Shown: positions 33,471 to 45,516 of the stretch, one piece after another | How the letters are laid out: each line of letters opens with the position of its first letter | How positions within the stretch are numbered: position 1 is the first letter of the stretch | Assembly: GCA_023053685.1 (NCBI GenBank) | Contig: JALIGW010000002.1 | Coordinates: 169,993,430-170,057,429 of the forward strand | Length of the DNA: 64,000 nt | Direction: 5' to 3' | Source of the DNA: Diadophis punctatus similis | Lineage: Eukaryota; Chordata; Lepidosauria; Squamata; Dipsadidae | Notes under the pieces: generated by a model | What the model saw: the letters and a program-made list of their open reading frames with translations, nothing else | What the model was told of the DNA's origin: nothing | Databases searched by the model: none | Program-made: the position numbers and the translations under genes

Positions 33471-33769
33471 TAATATAATAAAACTACTACTCTAACTACT
33501 AATACTTTCTTATATAGAAGCCTCGCAATTTCCTTTTTTGTAGCTGTTGTACTCCAACCCTAGTTTATTTATTTCCTTTTCATACTCTTTTCTTTTTGAA
33601 CATTTTTATTTTATTGTAACAGATATTTAAGAAAGTAAAATAAAATAAACAAAACAGGAAATAAAATGGAGATACAATGTTTATTAGATAGATATGTGCA
33701 TTATGCTGTTTTTAATTGATGTTATTTTAATTATTGATTGGGAGCACGCAGAGTTTAATATAAGATAAG

Positions 33770-33960
33770 TGACTACATTATCAATGAGCTGTTGGATAGT
33801 ATTGCTTGGCCTGTTGTATGGATGTTTGAGTGGTTGAGGGTGGGGAATTCGTGGTGGGTGGGGCTTGTTTTTAGGGACTGCTATGTGTGTTGGGACTGGT
33901 CTTGAAGCATTATGTGAATTTCGTTGTATGGGTGTACTGTGTATATACGTACAATGACAA
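33770..33960 (+). mobile_element. LINE 3' UTR remnant ending in the ATT array
   Basis: The segment gtgaatttcgttgtatgggt followed by acaatgacaataaa is typical of vertebrate LINE 3' ends just before a simple-repeat tail. The class cannot be fixed from the UTR alone. Confidence 0.4.
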
Positions 33961-33961
33961 T

Positions 33962-34108
<147 letters not shown>

Positions 34109-35764
34109 TAAATAAATCAATAAGTTTATGAATTGCATAAAACTGAACAAGCTTTTTAAAAATTATTTCTTTTCTTCCATGATTACTTTGTCCAATTTCA
34201 TTCTTTTACTAACCTAACAGGGTGTCTTTCCCCTGGATCTCAATCATTCAAAATGTTGCTTAATTTTTCCCAAACCCAAAGTTTTCCCAAATCCTATCTG
34301 ACTTTCCTATTATCAAATTCCCTGAAGCATAAAATGTTACTGACACCAAGTTATGTATTCCTATTTTCATATGCACTCACAACTTAGCACTGTTATACTT
34401 TCTGATATACATACATGCACACACATGCATACATACACATAGACATACACATAGCCTTTTCATTCAAAATTAAATCTACAGCTTTATTTTCTAGCATATA
34501 TTCACCATTTCATCTCTACAACACATCAACTGAATTGCAAACATGCTGTTGTCTAGATTCCACTAAGAATAAATTCAGTATTCATGCTCTCTCAGGACAC
34601 ATATTCAGAATATGCACTGACACGACACACAGGATTTATGTATGCACTGATAAACCCAAGAGAAAAGTTTTAATATCCCAACATTTTTTAAAATATATAT
34701 ATAAACTCATCTGTGACATCAGACAGTCCAAGTGACCTCATAAATCAGGAAGGCCACACTCCAATGGCTCAATATTGTTCCTTTACAATGAAATTGATTA
34801 GTCTTAAGTTGCACTGGTCTCTTTTTTTAGAGGATCACATTTACAGATCAGCTTGCAAAAACTTTATCTTAATTGATTCATTTTATTTATTGAGAAATTT
34901 TGAACCAAGCCTTTATTCATTGAGTTTTTCAAATCAGTGAATGTTTAGTTGGATCATCTATATTGAGAACTTTGAATTGTTTACCTTAAAAACAATGTTA
35001 ACCATTTAGGAACATTGCTCTTGAAAACAAGGAGATGGAAGAAGAAAGCTAATTATCCTTTATTTTACACACATGGATATATGTACATTGCAATAATTAT
35101 TCTAATTGTCACTAGTATAAGATAGCAATTCAAATCAATGAAGCCCTGACTTTCTTCCTCATAGGTATTTGGTTTTTTTTTTCAAGAATTCCACATACCT
35201 CGAATTTAATTAGTACATTAACACTGTGGTAGAAAGGATAACTCAACATTTTGGAATCATTTTATTCTTTACTAAAATCATTTCCTCAAAAAAAGAAAAA
35301 AAAAAGGTTGCAGCAATTTGAAATCAGCTCCAGACTAATCCATTCCCAGGGTGCTACCCGAGAGTGGGAACTGCTAGTTCAGCTGCCATGTACACAAAAT
35401 AATAGCAAATCTCTTCTTTTTCCCTTGTAACCCTACAACTTGGTGGAGCTTCAGGGCACTCTGATCCTCCACTAATGGAAGCTCTTTCTCTCACCGGAGC
35501 ACTTAATTTCACCCTTTCAAGACCAGCACCTGTTAAAGTGTGTGTGGGGGTTGTTTTTACCCTGTTCTTTGAAGTTGTGAAAACAATGCTGAACATTGCT
35601 CAATAGAGAACAAAGAACAGTATGGAACTGTTCTCTATTGAGTTTCTGGAATGTATTTATTTCGGAAATTTAGAAGTAGGTCAGAGGTATTCAGCAGCAA
35701 GCATGAGTATCAGTGTTGCCAGTGGGGGGAAAAATGAGAGGTTTTAAATTTAGTAATTCTAATT
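34109..35764. other. No recognisable feature
   Basis: A+T-rich sequence; a short CA/CATA-rich stretch near 34410-34450. No element or exon recognised. Confidence 0.4.
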
Positions 35765-35860
35765 TGTTTGTTACAGATAATCCTCAGGTTATGTCCATTT
35801 GTTCAGCGACTGCTCAAAGTTATGGCAGTGCTAAAAAAAATGGACTCCTCAAAGTTTTGG
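35765..35860. mobile_element. Fragment of a widespread squamate MITE
   Basis: gataatcctcaggttatg and gttatggcagtgctaaaaa resemble the end of the family represented at 40386-40735. Short and diverged. Confidence 0.35.
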
Positions 35861-35896
35861 CTCTCACAGCACACACACACCCATCACACAATCAGG

Positions 35897-36163
35897 CTAG
35901 GCAAGAAGGCAAGACAAGAAGCAATGGATGGAAACTAACCAAGGAGAGAAGCAACACAGACCAAAGGAGAAATTTCCTGACAGTGAGAACAATCAAACAG
36001 TAGAAAAGCTTATCTTCAGAGGTTGTGGGTGCTCCATCACTGGAGGCTTTTAAGAAGAGACTGGAGAGCGATTTGTCTGAAATGGTATATGGTATCCTGC
36101 TTGAGAAGGGTTTGGACTAGAAGACCTCCTAGGTTCCTTCTGACTCTGATGTTCTATGTTCCT
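35897..36163 (+). mobile_element. CR1 LINE 3' end
   Basis: caagaagcaatggatggaaa and aggagaaatttcctgacagt mark the end of CR1 ORF2 DNA. The 3' signature tttggactagaagacctcct and an ATGTTCTATGTTC-like tail follow. No continuous reading frame. Confidence 0.75.
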
Positions 36164-36260
36164 CAAAGGTTTGGCTGTCATGGCAAAATCCCCCTTTGCC
36201 ATTGCCCCTGGCTGACAATCTTATCTTCTTCACCTTCCTCCTCTCTGCTGAGGTCACCAG

Positions 36261-36302
36261 CATAGATGGGCTATGCTCAAGCATAGATGGGCTATGCTCA
36301 AG
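36261..36302. repeat. 21-bp tandem duplication
   Basis: The unit catagatgggctatgctcaa(g) occurs twice without change. Confidence 0.9.
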
Positions 36303-36668
36303 CACTACAGTGCAGAGGCTCTGTTGTCCATGCTGTGTGACAGTGTGAGGCACCCCCTGCCCCTCACCATCACCTCCCGCTCTGGACTCTTTGCTACATG
36401 GGAAACTCTTGGCTGAAAAGCTACCAGGAATTGCTGCCAAACATCCCACTCACAGGGGGGGAGGCCCTGCAGCAATGTCCTTGGTGGGACAATTGCCCTG
36501 GCTAGCAGTGGTTACATGGAGGGGAAGGCTTGTAGCCCTGGCCCCTTCCCTCCCTGGTGGGGCAGGAGCACTCACCTGCCTGCATTCCCTAGGTCCACAC
36601 CACCACCAACAGATGGCCCCCTGCCAATGCTCCCTAGCACCTGCCTATACAACCACAACCCCCTATAC

Positions 36669-37082
36669 CAGCGGTTCCCAACCTTCCTAATGCCGCAAAC
36701 CCGCGACCCGCCCCCGCACATCCCCCCGCGACCCACCCCGCCACTGCCATTTGGGTTCTTTTACCCTCTGCGCATGTGCAAAGCGTTCTGCGCATGTGCA
36801 CAGGGTAAAAGAACCCAAATGGCGGCGTCCGGGCGAAGTCTCCAGATCCGGGCGAGGTCTCCACTAACTTCGCGTGTTGCCTCTGGGAGCTTTTCAAGCC
36901 CCGTCGCGAAAGGCCTGCACAGAGGGTAAAAGAACCCAAATGGCAGCGGTGGGGTGGGTTGCGTTGGGTTCGCGGGGCCAGGCTTGTGGCAGTGGGGGGG
37001 GAGCTGAGGATGCCGGAGCGACCCCTGGGAAATGGTCGTTCAACCCCCAAAGGGGTCACGACCCCCAGATTGGGAACCGCTG
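36669..37082. mobile_element. 414-bp SPIN-like hAT element with fold-back core
   Basis: Ends CAGCGGTTCCCAACC and GGGAACCGCTG. Target duplication ccctatac (36661-36668) and ccttatac (37083-37090), one mismatch. The last ~60 bp (caaaggggtcacgaccccca) match the right end of the 19263-21017 element. The interior at about 36743-36825 is an inverted repeat, gccatttgggttcttttacc against its complement, around tgcgcatgtgca. A third arm copy lies at about 36919-36949. This core is shared with the differently ended elements at 6597 and 49638. Confidence 0.9.
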
Positions 37083-37184
37083 CCTTATACAAAGTTGTCA
37101 TCCACAGCTTTTACCTCCCAGCTCATTTGCCTGGGAATCCTGCTTCTTCTCACATCATGGTCCATGAGGTCTTAACATCCCCTG

Positions 37185-37320
37185 CTGTTTTGGGGTTACA
37201 GTGGCAACTGGGGCTATCAGGATTGCAGTCACATGACATCACACTTTGTAATTGCATCAGTTAGCAATGGAAATTCCAGTCCCAATTGCCATTGTAACTT
37301 GAGACTACCTGTATTAAAGT
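37185..37320. mobile_element. Squamate MITE end fragment
   Basis: Contains ggattgcagtcacatgac, caattgccattgtaacttga and ends gactacctgtatt, resembling the TIR of the same widespread family as 40386-40735. Confidence 0.45.
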
Positions 37321-38266
37321 GGCCAGTGTACATATGTGCAGAAAGGAAGGAAGATTCCAATTAAACATTAGGGAAAACTTCCATGAAGAACAATTTTATA
37401 GTGTCATCTATTAGCTAGGAGAGTGGTTGGTTCCTCATTGAAGGAAGTTAACAACTAACTGTTAACAATGCTTAAATTTCCTTTCAGCAGCAAATTGGAT
37501 CATTGGTCTGAAGGATCCATTCCAATTGAATAATAAATTAGCCTAAGTATTTTCTCCATTAAAAATTACAATATAACATTGCATAAAATATTAACATGCA
37601 ATGCACAGCATTGTCTGAATGAAGAGTAGATAGTTCCAGTGATATTCATTTTAGAGTACTTGCTCTGCATAATTTTGCCATGCCTACTTTGCTTTATTAT
37701 GTTCATTATGACACCATCTAAAAGAGCCGCTTCTGTTTTTCACTGGTAAACTATCTCAGCCATGAAAACTTAAATATGCATTGGAAAGGGACTTAAAATT
37801 AATCTTTCACAAATGCTGGAAATTGGAAAGATTCAATTAAAGGGAAAATGTCATTACATAATCTTAACTTCTCTCCTTCTGTTTTATTTTATTTTTATTT
37901 ACGGGCATATAGACCATTCCCATTAACCGGCTTCGAGTAGCATGCAACTCTCCAAATGAATTAAACAAACAAAAGAGCCCCACATATTTTCTGGTGCTCG
38001 TTGGTAGCATTGCAGACATTGTATGTAGATATGAAATCAAGCTTGTCTTGAATAATTCTTGCTTCATAGTTCTGTAGTGCATTACATAGGTTATACTTAC
38101 TCCCTTGTGTTTTGCAATCACACAACTGATTCTAGTCTTCTGCAATCATTATCTTTCCTTTTTCCCGTCCATTCTTCCAGATGTGGTCTTGTTGGGTCAA
38201 ACCTGTGTCGACTTCTTTTCCTCTTCTTTACTTCCTCTTTTACTGTATCAAAAGAGGGAGAATTCT
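37321..38266. other. No recognisable feature
   Basis: A+T-rich, with a TTTTATTTTATTTTTATTTA stretch near 37880. No element or exon recognised. Confidence 0.4.
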
Positions 38267-38274
38267 GTGTGCAT

Positions 38275-38429
38275 CAGCGGTTGGTTGCTCCCGGTTCAGC
38301 CCGGTTCTTAGAACCGGTAGCACCGCCGGTGGGAGGCTCCGCCCACCTACCCAGGACGCTTCTGCACATGCGCAGAAATGTCATGCACGCGTGTGAACTG
38401 GTAGTAAAGGGTTTTAGAACCAACTATTG
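38275..38429. mobile_element. 155-bp hAT MITE
   Basis: Ends CAGCGGTTGGTTGC and GAACCAACTATTG. Perfect 8-bp target duplication gtgtgcat at 38267-38274 and 38430-38437. The interior has ccggttcttagaaccggt (a short palindrome) and ctgcacatgcgcagaaatg. Confidence 0.9.
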
Positions 38430-38437
38430 GTGTGCAT

Positions 38438-39190
38438 CAAGTAAAATCCCTAAGTCCAGTGCTCCTTGTTTCTCGATTTATTTATTTTTCTATGCACCCT
38501 ACAGTACCACACTCTTTACCCAAACTCTCATTTCAATTTTCCCTCTCAATTTTATGAGACAGCCTTCCTTTCCCTACTGAAAGTCTCCAATTTGGCTTTC
38601 CTTTCAGATTCCACTTCATCTACCCCTTATCTCATCCTGGGATTTAACTAGAACTCATTTTTTCTATTTATCTTGACATTCAGGACCTCTTTTCTAAATC
38701 CTGCTAATTACAGATCCTCGGCACCCAGATTCCTAGCACCCATGTTGTTGCTCCTGGCAGACCTCTGCCAATTTGTATCAGTTTTACACATTTACTCAAG
38801 TTTATTGCAACTCTCCACTTAAAGACACAATGAATTAGTTTTCAAAACAGCCAAGGCAGATGCACATTAGGGAGGTGCACACAATTCAGTCTCAAAATGG
38901 GTCACCTGCTTGTACCTGACCACGAAATGTAAGTAATTCTGGTGGGAAATATTCCATTGTTTTCATGCTACCCTGATAAGTGTACCATGAGTGCACAGTG
39001 AGAGAAAGTTAAGGTATGTGTAGTCCACCTCAGCTGAGCCAGATATCTGAGATGAATTGGATACTTTTATTCTACTCACACCATTTCTAACACTTTATCT
39101 CAGAAGATACAAGGAGACCCTGCTGATGGGGACTTCTGCTCAATACTATGCTGCTAGTCAATGGCATGGATTGTATTCTTCCTGGTATGG
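38438..39190. other. No recognisable feature
   Basis: Pyrimidine-rich on the plus strand to about 38700, then mixed. No element recognised. Confidence 0.4.
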
Positions 39191-39442
39191 TGTCAGGCGT
39201 GGGCAACCAAACCCGTATGTAAAGAGTTCAAATTAGCTACTTTATTGCTCAGTGCCTATTTCACAGCAGCCTTCTCCCACTGGCAGTTTGCACCTGGGCA
39301 AGTCTAGATAAGGTTCAACAGCATTTGGGGGAGGGGTGTGTGTCAGACCTTGCTCTCTTGTGCCTATGTAATTATTCTAGACTAATTCCCCACTTGACTC
39401 CTTCCTCCAGCTCAGTCAATCTCTCTCCAACAATTGGTGACA
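39191..39442 (-). mobile_element. Candidate solo LTR
   Basis: Read on the minus strand it starts TGTCACCAATTGTTGG, carries an AATAAA signal (at about 39243-39248 on the plus strand) and ends GCCCACGCCTGACA. The TG...CA ends, length (252 bp) and signal position fit an LTR. The immediate flanks do not form a clear target duplication and no internal region adjoins, so the class is unknown. Confidence 0.5.
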
Positions 39443-40385
39443 CTTAAATAGTTACTGAACTCCAAAGTTGAATTAAATTTAGTATACTTTGGCCTGCTGA
39501 GCCACACCATGAAATGGACAGGGAGTCTTCAGGTTTACTGCTTTGTATTCTATAAAACAAAGTTTTAAAAATGCAGAACACAGTCCAGCAAAATGCAAAG
39601 GTGTGTGCTTTACAGACAAATACTAGTGCTCGATGTTATAAATTCATGACTAAATGCAAAGTTGGTCTGCAGAGATGATGCTGTCATCCAATTTGCGGGT
39701 GTTATTGTGCCCTGCTGATGTTGAACTTTCAGACTGCCTTTGAATATCAATACTTGTTTCATTTTTAAATCCATTCTAAATTTCAGCATCAACCATCACA
39801 AGAACACGCACATAAGAGTGCGCAGGGAGGCCTGAGTTCAACAAGCCGGTGTATAATATTTTCAAAAACACATTTCTATGCTACTTAGGTTGGATAGTTG
39901 AGTACTGGATGATGCATCTTTTACAGCGTATTTAAAAATGCAAAGATCAGGGTTTGCTGAACTGTTCAATATTATCGGAATATATATACAATCTTGTAGT
40001 CTGTTAATTGCAGAGCCTTTAGAGTGTTTAAAAATACAAAAACTCTGCGATGGTTGAGGTGCTTTTTTTCTGTTTATTGTTCTTTATTTTTCTGGTCTGT
40101 TGAAGCTGTTTACCATGCATTTACTGCAAAAACTGTGTCAGCTTAGTCTAGTTTGCCTCTAAACTCTATCCTGCTAGAGTTTGAACATATTCAAAGATCT
40201 GTTTGTTTGTGTGTTTTTGCTGTGGAGAGAGTGTGGGGTCAGAATTAAAGGTCCTTTAAGGATTTGAAGGCAGATAGGCAAGATTATTGTGCTCTTCTGC
40301 TGTGACGCTGGGAAAATATAGTGAACTGTATTCTATCAAGCTAAGCAACACAAATATAAAATGTGACACCATGTGACTGCATCAC
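39443..40385. other. No recognisable feature
   Basis: Unique-looking sequence; no element or exon recognised. Confidence 0.4.
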
Positions 40386-40735
40386 TTAGCGATGGCAGTT
40401 CTGGCATTTCTGGTTGTCATCGTTAGACAAACTCCACTCTGCTGTTAAGCACAACATTACATGGTTGCTATTTGTGACCTCCTGCTGGCTTCCCTATTGA
40501 CTTTGCTTGTCAGACATTGGCAATGAAAATGGAAAATGGTGATCACATGACTACAGGACACTACAGGACACTTACAACATTGTAATTGTGAGCCAGTCAC
40601 CACACATCCGGATCATAATCATGGGGATGCTGAAATAGCCAGAATTTTGAGGATCAGTCATAAGTACCAGTGCCATTGTAGATTCAAACAGTCACTGAAG
40701 AAATGATTGTTAAGTGAGGATCCCCTATATTTCCT
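40386..40735. mobile_element. Degenerate squamate MITE
   Basis: Ordered blocks ttgtcatcgttagacaaact, ggtgatcacatgactacagg, gtaattgtgagccagtcacc, aggatcagtcataagtacca and gttaagtgaggatcccctat match the layout of a common squamate repeat based on 'gttaagtgag'-type motifs. cactacagga is duplicated at about 40553-40570. Confidence 0.55.
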
Positions 40736-43440
40736 CTTCATAGGATATCATAGGATATTTGTGCCTCCTGTATTACCTCTATTTTGGTGGAGAAAACTTA
40801 TATGTATTTTACCTTTTGTCAGATCAGCACATACACATTTCCAATTTAATGGCTATGTTTGTGCCATTGCTTGTACTACAAGTCAGCAGCTGATTAAAGT
40901 TTATTTGTTTTCTGGATATTAATCTAAGTTAATATTAACAGAATCCTAGGGGTTAGCTTAGTTGTCAAGAGATATTCATATACGAGGCATGTATTTATTA
41001 TGAGAAATGTTGCAGTATGTTCTTTGTTAGGAACAAGCTATCTAATGGGTTTCACTTTTTCTGCTAGTTTAATTGGCCAAAATAAACAAACTTCAGTTTG
41101 TGTTATGTATTCTAGTCATTCCAATCACAGTGAAATGGAGGCTATGCGTTTAGCCATTTTTTAATGACAGATAGTGTGCCAAATTTCCAATGTGGAATTT
41201 AAAAAAAGCCAGCAATATGCAAAATGCAAATTCGAACGTATTATGTAGAGAGTCCAACTAGCTGCCATTTGCAATCAATCTACTATAAATTTGGTGAAGG
41301 AGCTCTTGTTTATTTATTTACTTGGAAAATAAAATATTAAAATCCCACCAGTCATGATATCTTCCTTGTCTTAAAGATGCTAAGCAAGTTGGAAAGGAGC
41401 CTATTGTTAAGTTTACTTTATTCCAGTTCAATGCCTCAGATGAAGTTTATTTAAATGCATGCTAATTTGTATTAGAAACTATTGTTTCGATGGTCTGTCT
41501 GGGATTTTTTTTTATATTTTCATAAAAATCTCTCTTATCATAGCAGTGTGGGTGACAAGTAGAATCCTGCCAGTTTAAAATGTGCAGCTGGACAGAAAAT
41601 AGAGCAACAAAAGAGCTGAAAAATTCTAATGATAATACTTAAGTCTGTACAAATACGAGCACACCATCAATGACTTAGAGTAAAGATTAGAACAATTCAT
41701 GATCCCATTAAAATAACTACTATCGGAAGGGAAGGGAAGGGAAAATAGCCCTAAGCACATTCTTCTTCATCAGACACCTATTAACCAACACCCAGGTAAG
41801 CAAGAAACAGTATCAAGAAACAGAAGCAATCAAAGAAGAAATATGCTCCAATCGAAGTTGGTAGGGGAAGCCACTTACATTTTTCCTAATGGGACAGAGA
41901 ATGCTCAACCAACTTTACATTGTGTTTCATTTGAATAAGATCACTTAGAACATTCCAATGAAAGGTTTAGAGTTGCTGTGTGCTCTTAATTCAAAATGAG
42001 ACATGTTATATGCTTCATAATATTTCTAATTCATACATGTTGGAGTATGGTAGTCACACACAAAGTTTTCAAGGATTATGTGTATTGCCCTTCAGGCTAT
42101 GCCTCTTTTGTTCTAGTCAAGTCCTTTTAGCCTACTAAGCATGAATAACCACCTTTTGTTCTTCTGTCAGTATGGTGTGATAATATAGAATAAAAAACTG
42201 TGACCAGTTTGCAACACCTTGATTCTAGACCTACACATCAAAACATGAGCTGAGAAATCCAAATATATTTCCCAGGACGGTAATATAATTTTGTTCTTCT
42301 CTCAAATGCAATATCCCACATTATTTTGTTGGGCTCCAAAAGAAGAAGAAAAAAATACTGCTGATAGGAATAGAAGGAGTCTTTGAGCAAGCCAAACTTA
42401 AAAGTGTTGAAAAAGCTGGTGTGCAATTTTGAAGGTTGCTTGACAAGATTGTAAATTATGTCATATACAGTTCATCAATTATAAAGATAAAACTGTGAAG
42501 GAGAGTGGTTTGTCAGGAAAGATAAGAAAAAAAGGGGACTGAACCTAGATATATATCCCATCCTGATGATCTGGTCATTTTTAGAAGTGAAAGAAGGCCA
42601 TTGAAGGAGTCACTTAATAACATTAATGACTTGTTAGAAAGGACAGGATGAAAAAAAGATAGGATAAAATGTTAACTTTCCTCACGCTTGCAGAATAGCT
42701 ACATCCCTTCATTCAATTTGCTAATGACTGTAGAAATGGCCTGAGAATCAATGGGCAAGAGGTGGAGAAGGCTACCTGTTCAGCATAAAAATGAATCCAG
42801 TCTTGAGTGACATACCTGAAGAGAAAGGGGCATCTTATGAAACTTTGGAACACTTTGATTGGTGCTCCTACTGATTTCTGATGCTACCCATGTTTAATGT
42901 GCAGGAGGAAAAGTATAATTAATACATGTCCAGAGAGATAAAATATTAAGTTTATTTAATTATATATAAACCTACATGAAATAAATTAAGATTTTTGCTC
43001 TTGGAATCCCCAATTACTTTTTAGAGCATGGTCTGAATGCAGTTCTACTCACAGAAAAAGGGCAGCCATCTTGGTTTAAGAGGATGGTTCTTCCAAATGG
43101 AACAAACAAAATAAAAAAATGGAAGGAATGAATTGGCAACAGCATGTTGTTAGACATGGTCAATAACAGGCCGCAAGGTGTTTTCCAGACACCAAAGGAA
43201 AAACACACTGCAGTACTATATTAATGATAAACATAGGATAGTTGCACCTAGTTTACATTGTGTCTGTGCTACTAAAAAGCATTATGGGAACGCTTCATTT
43301 GATCAAAGCAATGATGAATATCAGAGAGCAACATCTGTAGGCTATTCCAGTGATTATCATGTTATATGGGAGTTTGAGGGAAAAGAGAACTAAAAACTAC
43401 AGAGCATAAATACAGGAATGAAATGAAATATGCTGCTGTC
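40736..43440. other. No recognisable feature
   Basis: About 2.7 kb of A+T-rich sequence with no identified repeat or exon. A small GGGAA-type run lies at about 41727-41743. Confidence 0.4.
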
Positions 43441-44280
43441 TGATCTAAAAAAAGAGGAAGGATGTTATAGTTCTGATTGAAAATGGAACTGCAAAGTGGA
43501 GTTGATGAACACCTGCAGGGTTGTGAAGATGTAGTTTTAATGATGAATGAAAGGGGATAGCTATTTTATATATATAACAAAAATGGTGTCACCAAGGTTG
43601 CTATTGTGTGTACAAGCAGGAATTCATAAACTGGTAACAATTGTGTGTTATACTCCACTGAATGTTCAAAATGGAAAAACTAGAGATGAACTTTTGTAAA
43701 AAAAATTCTGCAACTTTCTGAATAAATGCAATCAACAAGAATATAATTGTTCTGCTAGGTAACATGGATTAATGGGTGGAATGAAACAAGAAAGTTTAGA
43801 AAAAGGAATTGGGTCATTCAGAAATCCAGGAAAGAACATGAATAGCAAATATCTACTTAGAAGAAAAGCTTGTTTTTAATACAAGATTTAAGCACAGTCT
43901 CCTTATGGCAAAGGAATGAATATAATTTTCAAAGCATTATGCACTTGCTTATGATGAAAATTTGAGAGAATTAGTGAAAGATACTAGCGTGATCAGAGTT
44001 TCTGAATGTGAAATAGACCATATTTGGCAGTGTGGGAAGTTAAGTTTGGGAAGAAATAGACATACTGTAGAAGGTATCTGTATAGAGAGGAAAATGGTTG
44101 CTGAGAATAGTTAATATAGAAAGGGCAGAGAAAATTCAGAGTGATTTTGATGGAAGACTTCAAAAAGAAGTCCTAAAACAATTACTATAAATGTTAGTAT
44201 CCAAGAAAAGAATAATAAAAAGGAATTAGTAAATTATAAAGAAGCATGTTACTAGGTAACATCATCAATGCTGGTAGAGA
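43441..44280 (+). pseudogene. Eroded LINE endonuclease region, RTE-like
   Basis: No long frame, but broken pieces fit an apurinic endonuclease of RTE/BovB-type LINEs. VCYTPLNVQNGKTRDELL at about 43644-43697 resembles the 'vYaPvn.kn...rdelw' block. After a stop, residues resembling the 'GlmGdmN.wvG...GpfgnpgkNeNGkyLL' block follow at about 43760-43860 (IGSFRNPGKNMNSKYLLRRK). Many stops and frame changes; dead. It could be part of the same family as the RTE-like fragments at 29.6 and 32.2 kb. Confidence 0.5.
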
Positions 44281-44880
44281 GTGAGGAGTGACAAAGCAGC
44301 CATCAATAGGCACACAGCCATAAACTGCATCTACATACCATTTGATAGAGACAATCAACAAGCCAAAAAAGAAACAAAAAGACCAAGACATACACACACA
44401 CCCAAACATTCAACACCCAGGCAAAAGATGAGTAAACTGGAGTACCACTTCAACAGCATCAGCATTGACAAAATAACCATTGGCCAATTGCAAAAGGCAG
44501 CTTTACTGAAAACAGCTTATATCCTGTGATAATACCTTTAATATGATCCAATATCTATCATCTACCTATTCCAGGTCCTTGGGAAGGATTTAATAGGTGG
44601 GTGGACAAAAATGCAAAATCTAGTCTGAACATCTGGCTGACTGTGCAGTCAACCAAAATAGTAGTAGATAAAAATGCCAAATCCAGTCTAAACACCTGGC
44701 TGACTGTGCGACGAACCATATTAATAATGATAATATCCCTTGACAATGCCTTTAGCATCATCAAGCATCCATATCTGCCTATTCTAGATCCCTGGAAAGG
44801 ACTTGATAGATAGATAGAATGCTAAATCAAGTCTAAACATTTTGCTGTCTGTTCGATGAACCATAATAATAGTAATTCTT
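44281..44880 (+). mobile_element. LINE C-terminus and 3' tail with tandem units
   Basis: An 82-codon frame (44281-44529) ends LQKAALLKTAYIL and stop, resembling the last residues of a LINE protein. The 3' UTR follows. The segment aaatgc(c)aaatc(c)agtctaaaca...ctggctgactgtg occurs three times with decreasing identity (about 44610, 44673 and 44819), each followed by accata/accaaa and ATA-rich DNA. The LINE class is not settled. Confidence 0.5.
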
Positions 44881-45161
44881 AGAGTGCAGTTCAGTTCCTG
44901 GAATCAGCACCATGAAACCCAGTGGGATTTACTATTAAATAAGCCTGGTTTCCTCACCTGACCCTTGATATGGCTTTTTCCTTCTCTTTTCTGCAGGTTT
45001 TCACCCCGAGTGTAGATTACAGTCTCAAGATTGTCCATTTGTGCCCACTGAGGCATAAACTACATTCTCTTGATCTGACTTTAACTGAACTCTTGAAAGT
45101 TTCATCCACCTCTTAGTTTCATTCAGACAATTTTTATGAACACATTTTTGGGGATGGGGTA

Positions 45162-45516
45162 CAGGGGTGGGTTCTAACTTACCTCGCTGCCGGTTCTCTT
45201 CCTCCCGCGCCGTGTGGCTGTGCCGCGTGGGCGCCTGCACAGTGGCAAAAAATCCCATAAAATTCCCCACCAAAAATCCAAAAACAAGATGGCGACCACA
45301 TGCACAGTGCCAAAAACTCAGCTTCTGCGCATGCACAGAAGAATTTTTTTAAAAAAAATTCAAAAAAATTCAAAAAAAAATTCAAAACAATTCAAAAAAA
45401 GATGGCGCCCACGGACCGGCACCGACCGAACCAGTTTTGTGATGTCATTGTGATGTCACCTGTGGATTGCTACCAGTTCGGGTGAACCGGTCCAAACCAG
45501 AAGAAACCCACCTCTG
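45162..45516. mobile_element. hAT MITE, CAGGGGTGGGTT family, copy 2
   Basis: Starts CAGGGGTGGGTTCTAAC and ends AACCCACCTCTG. It shares gatggcgcccacggaccggc and the ccagttcgggtgaac segment with 15409-15797. It contains caagatggcgacc (about 45285) and ctgcgcatgcacag. Flanks share only tgggg, so the target duplication has decayed or the ends slipped. Confidence 0.8.
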
